Of a stretch of DNA of 64,000 nt, positions 51,601 through 60,800 are shown in pieces. Every line of letters begins with the position of its first letter. Position 1 is the stretch's first letter. Source of the stretch: Cristatella mucedo (Eukaryota > Bryozoa > Phylactolaemata > Cristatellidae); assembly GCA_009760855.2 (NCBI GenBank), contig WPIO01000017.1:5750001-5814000 (forward strand), read 5' to 3'. The notes under the pieces were generated by a model. It made no database searches, was not told where the DNA came from, and saw only the letters and a program-made list of their open reading frames with translations. The position numbers and the translations under genes are program-made.

Positions 51601-54600
51601 TCGGATTTTCTTTGTTAAATTACAGATATAAAACAATACGGCTTTGCCGAATATGTGCAAGCTGGCATATATGTAGGAATAGAAATGACTTAGTTGGATA
51701 AATTGAAAGCTTTCTTTGCTTGATTTATATGGACTTCTGGCTGGGATTGATTTATAATACTTTGTTATCGGCTATCATTAGGGTCCAGCACTTGCTACTC
51801 ACCTTGGTAGAGGTGCAAGCTATATAACTGACTTTCTTGGTGCAGAGTTTTCAGAAGCTTGGGACGCATTTTGTAGTCAACTTGTAAGTTTTCTCTTGGC
51901 AGAAGTTGTTAAACCCAAATAATCATTGCTAAGCACCAGTGCCGTGGAGAGAACTGTTGGACTTACTGCTCTTTACCTGTTTAGGAGATATATGCATGTT
52001 GGCCAACTGATGTGCAAGCACTGCCCCAAGGTCTGTGCTTTTGGCTTAGTTTTGCACTAAAAGTAAGGTGTTCACCTTTAATCGTTAAGGTTCAGGACAC
52101 AAGGCCTGTGATAAATGTAAAGCACCTGGATAGAGATTAAGTTCTTATCGATGCTATACAGATGTATTATATTGAAGGCGTATACTGCTGATCATCGAGC
52201 TATGCTTCTGACCTATTTCCGTTAACTTAAATCTTCATAAATTCTTGCTCGCAAGCACTGAATGTAAACTTCAGTGTAACTTTTGTGATTATCGGCTAGC
52301 CCTATAGCACCCTGACTAAGCCGAAGTAGGATTTGCCGACACTGTAAACTTGCTGTTACAGTTTGTTGTCATAGTCGTGGCTCTACTCATTGCTGAAATC
52401 GTCGTGGGTGCATTGGCCATTACTTACCACAATCAAGCAGAGAAGCTCGTGCAGGATGTGCTTCTAAGCTCAATGAGTGACTATACCACAGACGCCAGGG
52501 TTCGGTTAGCTTGGGACGACATGCAGCAAAACCTGGTAAGCATTCAGATAGCTGGTAGCTTTCATATCATGCGTTGTTGGACGTATTGCCTTACGGTAAC
52601 TGCTATTTGTTTTGCTATATTGCTATACTCTGTGGGGGTATAGTTCTTGGAAGTTTCTAAAGTTCCATAGTTCTCAGCCCCTCAGCCAAGTTCAATCCAG
52701 CCTCTTGTTCTTCATTGCACTCGGCTACTGTTTTGCATTCTCACTGGTACACACTTTAGTGTGTATGCTTAACCACACCTATGCTGCTACTAAATGTTTC
52801 CTAAAATGGAAACAAGTACTTATCTTTAAGAGGTGCATAGATGTTATGTGCCTGGTTAAGTTGCTAGATGATTGTGTTAACATGGTGCATCGTCTTTAGT
52901 CACTTCTTTAGCTACCCTAGGACGAACGGTCTTATTAGTTGTTTGTTTCTGTCTAGATTGTAGTATTGGAGTTCCGTTTTGGCTGGGCTAAGGTAAAAAG
53001 GCATTAAACCTTCACAGCTGGTTACCACTATGGCTAGAAGGATAACTATATAGGTTGGCTAACGAATCTAAGAAATTCAGCCATATTCTTTATGCATATT
53101 CTTTGCTGAAGGAGCTGTGATATTTAAGAGGTAATCAATGGCTGAAAAGAAATGTTCTTACTCTGGCCATCAAGAATCGCTTGATTGGGTCCTTTATACC
53201 CTGAGAGGAACATTTGTGACATGAGTGACATGATGTGAGTCTCGACTTCTGTTACTCACTTCTTCTGGCCTGTGCAATAAGGCACTTATAGTTGTTGCAA
53301 AGTGCTGCTTTTTATCGACAATGTCGAAATCCCCACACTACACCTCTTCTCACTGACCTGCACTAGTTGTTGGTCAAGCAGCGTCCCGACTTCAAGGCTC
53401 ATTTTAGGTCCTGCCATTCTCTTGCTCAGAGCTACACGTGTGAACGACTTTGCAATCAGGCTAAGCACCGTACTATCTGCTCAGGCTAAGCACCGTACTA
53501 TCTGCTGTTCTAACTGAAGGCGTTCAGCTGTGCCTCGAACCGACCTCAAATTCTTTTGAGATCGTGCCTTAGTTAGTAGGCTCTCAAAGCCTGAAACACT
53601 TCCGACTGACATCACGACATCCCCCTGACTTGGGACATTTAAAAACAAGCTACAAATTGTTCCATCCTCACAGCATTTGCGTGGTCCGTCTGAATGTTCC
53701 TCTGCCTGCATGTGCATGCTGATACTACATGTAATCCCTTACAAATAGAGATTCTTTGTTCCAAGTAAAAGGGCCTAGAAATATATTGAGCTCCCTAATA
53801 GGCTAAATAAGTTGCTTGGTATCATCATAGCTGAACTCATCTCCCCCCTCCCGTTTGAGCCTTTAAAAAAATACTAGCTGATTAAACAGCCTCTTTTTGT
53901 ATAGAGACAGAAGAGCCTTTACGGTTATCACCACCGCTTGCAGTGGCGATAAAGGATCGCCCACCTCAGGAATCGAACCCACGACCTCGGGACCGAGGTC
54001 GAGAAAGCAACCGCCTTACCTAGTGTGCCATCACGGCTCACCAATTGTGCCCTCAGGTCCTTTATATGAAATAAATTAGATCTATTATTTTGCTTTACAT
54101 ACTGTTGTTGGCAAATGTTGTTAGCTCTTCTAGGCTTAGACTGTGAAACTCACATCCACAAATTTTATGCAACGACTTTTTTTCCTGCTGCAGCAGTTGG
54201 CATGTCTTTTTCAGCCGTCCTTTACTGCTACTTCCTTGCAACTTGCTGCATCATTTTGCTCTTCCGACTCAGCAATGCATCTCACTTTCTCTTTGATACA
54301 GGAGATGGGAGTCTATCGGCTATCCAGTTTTCACCAAAAGACACTTAGGCTGTGAAGGCACTGTAGAAAGCTCTATTGTTAATACCCTTATAGTCCTTAT
54401 TGGCTTTTGTAAAGCTATAGTCGGAGATACATAATAAATACCCGCAGATGCGTAGACAATGATTTGTATAGAACCCCCATTACTTACAGCTCGACCTGCC
54501 TATTACTACGAAATCCTTTTGGGTTAACCAATCACTTGTAGTATTGCATGATGTAGCAGATGAACTATATTATATGCTGAAACGTGTGCACTTCACATTT

Positions 54601-57600
54601 CAGCTGCTCTTAAAGTAGCTGCTGAATGAACTATTGGTCAGCACGAATACCGAGTACTTGCTAATTGCCTTCTGCAGCTTGGAGACTTTGACTTGGCACA
54701 TTGATAGCTGACGATGGTTCTGTCGGGTTTTTGCCTACAGTATGCAGCATCTACTTGTCATTTTCATTGGAATATAGAAAGTCACATAGACTTATTTTAA
54801 TTGGAGGTCGGCGGCCTTTAATTCGGTAAATTTTAAGAGAGTATATCTAGAAGATATAAATATTGACTTACTAGATAAGTACTTATAACAAAAGAGTGCA
54901 GTTTTACCCGAGTCCAGTCCATTCATGATAATGATGCGCATGTTTTATCGAGACATTATTCATTCTGTTCTATTCATTTTTATAGTGCCCTAAAAGAGCT
55001 TAATCTCTATTCAGGCACTTATCATATGCGACGGCCCACGACCTCAGCCAGACCTTGGTCGGGGCGAGCACCTTAACCACTGGGCCAAACCAGCGTGGGG
55101 CGAGCACCCTCTCTTCCCCTGCTCAAATACTGCCACGGTAATCTCACCTCTGGCTTGGTTTATGGAACGCTGCTTTCGATTTACTTTCTCCTTGGCCATG
55201 TCCGTTTTTTAGTGCTTCGACAATGGATCCCCAAAACATGTCGGCCCTCACTTTTCACAAGCATGGGGCTCACTCCTATACTTTATCTGCTGCCTCTCAC
55301 CGTCGAATTGCATTGTATAATAGTATCCACTGACCCCGACTCTTGTGGACCACCTAGTCGTGCTGTGGTTCCCCAATAGTAAAGCTTCAAAGAGTTTTTA
55401 AGATGGATGAAGTTGATTGAGATACGAAATGAGCTATTGCAAGGCGTGAACTGGTTATCCCGACCAGGATGGGATAAGTTGCCAGCCACCTCTCGACTCC
55501 AACACTGTCGCTTTTTGGAACAGTGGCCTCAACATATCCTTCAATGCAGGGCACTGTGAAGTGCTTATACCTAAATTCGCTACTAATCGGTGCCACCAGA
55601 TACCACTTCTACCTGAGATTTTTACCAACTCAAAAAATTGTCTCTACCCCACCCATCTGCCACTTGTTGTGTCTCACTGCTGGCCGATGCTTTAGATGTA
55701 TGCCCTGCATAACTCAATGCATGGGCAGAAGTGGTGTGATAATCGAGTCTGATTAGAGCTGCTTCCAATTGAAAGGATTAGTGCCCGGCAGATATAAGCC
55801 TGCGGCTTGCACAGAACATAACTGCCGTACTTAGACTTGCATTGCCCTAATTTTTTATAGCTTACAGAGGGATTTAGTTTTTTTATCATACTATGAACTC
55901 TGTTATAATAGTTTATATTACTCCCAGGTCGGTAAGTCCGGGTTGGTCCTATCACACATGTGAAGAGTTAGTGCAGTGGTTCTCAACCTTCTTAATGCCG
56001 CGACCCTTTAATACAGTCCTTAATGTTGTGGCAACCCTCAACCATAAAATTACTGTGTGCAAAATGTGGAAATGCGTGTTTTATGATGGTCTTAGGCGAC
56101 CCCTGTGAAATTGTCGTTCGACCCCGTAAGGGTTCGCGACGCATACATAGATTGAGAACCGCTGAGTTAGTGTATTATAAAAGACATCTCCCTACAATTG
56201 TATTATAAAAGGCATCTCCTTACAAGTGTTGGAACAGCATTTGTAAGGTGTCTAGAAAGAGACACGTTCTCTGAAGCTGTTATACAATTGTATTATTATT
56301 GTTATTGTGTGTGTGTGCTCGCAAATGTAACAAGTTCTCTGGGGCTGATATACAGTTGCATAATTATTATTTGTGTGTGTGTGTGAGTGTGTATGTGAAA
56401 ATGTATCAAGGAAAAAATCTGAATGCATATGTGCGTTTGTGGAATTGTGGGTATGTCAGTTGCATGCAAATCTACCATTGTTATTAACGATTTGCTCTCT
56501 TTTAGCCTCACTCCCATTTTCCATGAGAAGTATTCTAGACATGACAAGTTTCTGTGAAAGCATGAGCTGCTAAAAGAGTTTAACTGCTGTAATCTAGTTA
56601 TTAGAGAAAGTTAAACTGCTGTAATCTAGTTATTAGAGAAAAAAATGACATCATGAGTTTCTATGCAGTTGATCCTTTCTCTGTTACCTGCTAGTTATCC
56701 TGCATGACCAACATAAATGAAAAGCCTTTCAATAACCAATGCCATTCACCATAGAACAGCCAAACAAAGTCGTCTGATTTGACAGATGTGCATACATTGA
56801 TGTGCAGCAAAGTTTAGGCTTCTTACAAATGGGTGGATAAGTAAAGTTACGAAGAACTATCGACTGAAGACCTTGCGCATGTCAGTCAGCATCCTGTTTA
56901 CATGTGAGGTTATTAGAGAATCCTTTTATGTTCAGCAGATATGGTAGCTTTGCGATCTGACCATCTGCTGATCTATGTCTTACTACCCTTCCGTTAAATT
57001 ACTGCTTTTTGTTTTCAGCAATGCTGTGGAGTAAGTGGTCCTTCTGATTGGACCGATCGCCAAATCCTGCTGCCAACATCCTGTGAAGCAAACCTTGAGG
57101 TAACTCGTAGTTATTTAACTCCTAAAGTCTAGAACATATGCGTATATCTTACTCTTGCAGACCGTATCTGTTTGTACTAAGTGAGAAAAAGTCTTAACTT
57201 TGAGCCAGCTAATCACGAATGTAGTATGAATTGACATTGGTGGAGGTAGCAGTGGCTATCCAGCAAAGACATGTTGCTAGCTGTCATTAGAAACTAACAG
57301 GGGTTAAGTTTCGCACCTTACACAAATTAACCAGTGTATTGAACCGTTTTTCTTTTCTGCAAATTAATGAGAAGCTGTGACTGCAAATTTTAATTTTTAT
57401 GCATATTTTTAGGAACTTTGAAGGGTAATCGGTGCAGTTGTAATCATGCTTCTGGAAAATGCTGTCTCAGTTGCTGCACTGGTGCTCGCTGAATCTATTG
57501 TTTTTGTTATCGATTCTGCAACCAAGGTGTACCCTGCTGCACCAAATCAGGCATCCATGTAGCTGTTCTCCGACCTTCTCTCGGGCGATGGTAGGATTAT

Positions 57601-57735
57601 ATGTTATCTAGGACGACCATATCGTGCACTGTGTGTGTTGTGTGTGTTTGTGTTGTGTGTGTTTGTGTTGTGTGTGTTGTGTGTGTATGTGTGTGTGTGT
57701 GTCTGTGTCTGTGTCTGTGTGTGTGTGCCTGCGGG

Positions 57736-57827
<92 letters not shown>

Positions 57828-60800
57828 CTGCAGGCCTGCATTTGTGTGTATGACTCCTTATATTGCGACCTAAGAGAACTTATGCTCTAACCAGGTGCTT
57901 CACATATTTTTACATTTGAAGCCTCATCAGCCTTTGCTTTGTAGCTGCTGTGCTGTCATAAGCTCAGGCAATAGAATGCAGACTCTCAATCAGGATGATG
58001 CGAATCCTGCGAAGGCTGGACTTTGTGCTTCCTTGCAATTAAAGAAAATGTTGCAGCCCTGATCACTGATCCTTGTTTACTCAGTGTAGTTTGAGTCACG
58101 TAACTGTGCACTCCCAAATTACTCACTGCGGTAGCTCTAAGTGTGCATTTGCTCCTTACTACCCTTTATAGGCAGGTGATTCGATGGGCTCACTCGGTTT
58201 GCACAAATAGCGCTTCTAACTTTTCGAGTTTGCTTCGATTTCAAGCCGGCTTTACAGTGCCTGTCGGGGCAATACCTGGTTTCGAGGGCTGCAGCAACCG
58301 ATAATCTCTGGCTTGCCGTAGCATTGCTAAGAGTAGTCACCAGTGTAGCAAAAGAGAGGCATTTTACTAGCATACAGCGGATTGTACTGCAATGCTTTTT
58401 ATAAGACCTGGTGGTAAATATTGCTCAGTTGGATTGGTCCTTACATAAGTGTGTTGGTGCTATAATAATCGCTCTGGAGGGGCAATGGGGGCACTATGGA
58501 GGGGTATGGCAATAAAGTTGCTTTTCCTTTCCAACCAGTAATAGGTCACACGAGTTCTCGATGTCGTTGAAGGTATTAAACATTAGTTTGCAGTGTCAGA
58601 GAAATTACTGCTATGTACAAATTATTATCAACTTCCCAGCTCATGAATGGCTACCCGGTTGGTGTGATTCTTCTTGTGAAACAAGGCCCATGAAGAAAGT
58701 TTATTAGCCGAGGCACGTGTTCTATACACCCCAGTCCACAAAAATCAATGTGCCTGCTACCAGCACGTTATTTAACTCAAAGCACGCAAAATGTAGCACG
58801 GATCTTACTCGGTAGCAGTTTACATTATGTTGAAAAGCTAGCAAATAATGTGTGACTTATTTGATACAATCAATACCGGTCGTCCAGGAACCACGATTGG
58901 CAGGTTTCTGTAGGAATTGGCGCGGAGCAGTTTTTCAAAACCTTGGAAGAACTCATCGAGATTCATATGCCTGAGAACTCCTACCCTTAGGGCATGGTTG
59001 ACTTCGACCCGAGGAGTTTCAATTGTATTCAATTTTGGACCTTAGCCTAACCCACTGCATGACTTCGTGTGGCTCAAATCGAGCCCGTGAAAAGAGTGTA
59101 AGCAGATGGGAAGCCCCGATATTCTGCACCATGTCCAGACGAACATTCTGATTCGTGGTCCCTTGAATCCTGTGCATATGCCCAACTCTGGAAGTTCATA
59201 GGATCACACTCCCCATACAGAAGTCGTTGTGGTTTACAGTCAATCACCATCGAACGTACTTTCTCCTATCGCTTCCAAAGAGATTAAATTTAGACACCGG
59301 TCCGTAGCACTGTGCTCTAATGGGCAGCTGACCAGAGCTGGTATCGTTGAGCTGAATCTAGCCTTGCTTTCTTTTAATACTAAGGTGGCAATGTCTCGTC
59401 CATGGCCACTCTTGTCTTCAATCCTTATTCATTTAGCCGACTACTCACGGTTTTTTGGCCAGATCGTTCTGGCAGCTTATCAGAGACTCTGGCAGTGAAA
59501 TTTAGCAGCAGCAAACAGCCTTTCCTTCAGAGTCATGGTTTTCAGGAGCCGGTACACCTCACCCTTGGCGAAGTCATTGGAGTGCGACTCGAGCAAAGCA
59601 GTGCCTGTGTGCAACGATAGTCCAGCTGTTTTCGCCCTTACAGTGCCATCTGAGATCTTCAGCCGCTGGGCAATTTCTCGTTTTGAATTGGCATATCTCG
59701 GTGGAGTGACGTCAAAACAACTTTTATATTTTCGGAAAGCTGTGTGAGTGGGGGCATGTTCTGGTTGCAAGGCCAGGGCTCGATGTGGCACATGTAGGCC
59801 CTCACAGGTCGAGGGGAGGCATTCTCCACGTACTAGGCATTGCGAGTGAGAAAACCGGTCAAAAATAGGTTCTGCTGGATAGCTTCTGAGAAGGGTGAGC
59901 TAGTCACGTGACCATACCTTCACATCTCTACCTGGGAACCCTTAGCTCGGTTACTGGTGAATGCAGCTACTGAGTAGGCCAATCGTTGATAACTGACTAG
60001 TGTCTAACTTTTTGAACAGAGACAGATTGCTACAGTTTAATAATTAGTGACGTGCTATCACATTCTCGAAACAGCTATTAGCAACAACCTAACTAAGATC
60101 AGATGCACAGGTCGCATAGGAACTTTTGGACAGCATTGTTGGTAAAAAGAGCATTCTGGAAGGTCAAACGACCCTTCGGTAAAGTAAACACGCATTCCTT
60201 GAGCTAAATTGAAATCATATGACGATCGGGCCTTCAGTTTGTATGCACAATTGTTCACCTACTACCCATTTGGGTGGGTTTGCCAAGAGCAGGCTCGTGA
60301 ATTAGGAAAGGTACTATTGATGCAAGTGGGTAGCAGCAACTTGCCGAACCAACCATCTAATTCTCTGAAAATGGGCTGTTCTGGCTTTTGCGCATGCCAT
60401 AATTTGGCTCGACTTTCATACACACACCGTGATGATTACCATTATAAGATAATGTGGCATTAGCTTAGTGATATGTGATTGAATATTAAGTCTTTCCTGA
60501 TTTGTTGGTGCTGGAGACTCACTTTGCAGGGCGTACCCTCGATAACGTACCACCTTCAGTAACATGCCTTAGGTGAGAGTACGTCAGCATAGTTAAGGTT
60601 CTTGCACTCGACTACCAACGTCATTTGTTCAAGTGAAACTTTGAAGGAGTTGATCTTTATTTCCTAAAGTAAAAGTGGTATAGGATTCACCCTTACTTAT
60701 CCATACTAATACTCGGTACTAAAATGGAAGTAGCCTGTGGTTGAAGCAAGTGGGTCCCTGGGTCTTAGCCCAAGGGTATGAAGCTCACTGTTCTCGACCC

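Larger units (their letters stand above)
46311..52361 (+). other. Tetraspanin intron 2, 6051 nt
   Basis: Holds a diverged LINE copy, a 679-bp Tigger-like element, a partial SINE A, the first SPIN-type element and two short LINE tails. I recognise nothing in 48470–49530, 49720–50925, 51010–52080 or 52170–52360. Confidence 0.75.
52536..57018 (+). other. Tetraspanin intron 3, 4483 nt
   Basis: Contains a decayed LINE, a SINE B, a LINE fragment of the second family, a SINE A, the second SPIN-type element and short tails. I recognise nothing in 52540–53220, 54380–54965, 55100–55960 or 56645–57010. Confidence 0.7.

Noticed and set aside
57601-57890. Cys/Val-rich and Thr/His-rich open frames
   Set aside because: Products of the (GT)n microsatellite.
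59229-59620. Plus-strand open frames near 59.2–59.6 kb
   Set aside because: Shadows of the decayed Tc1 transposase on the minus strand.
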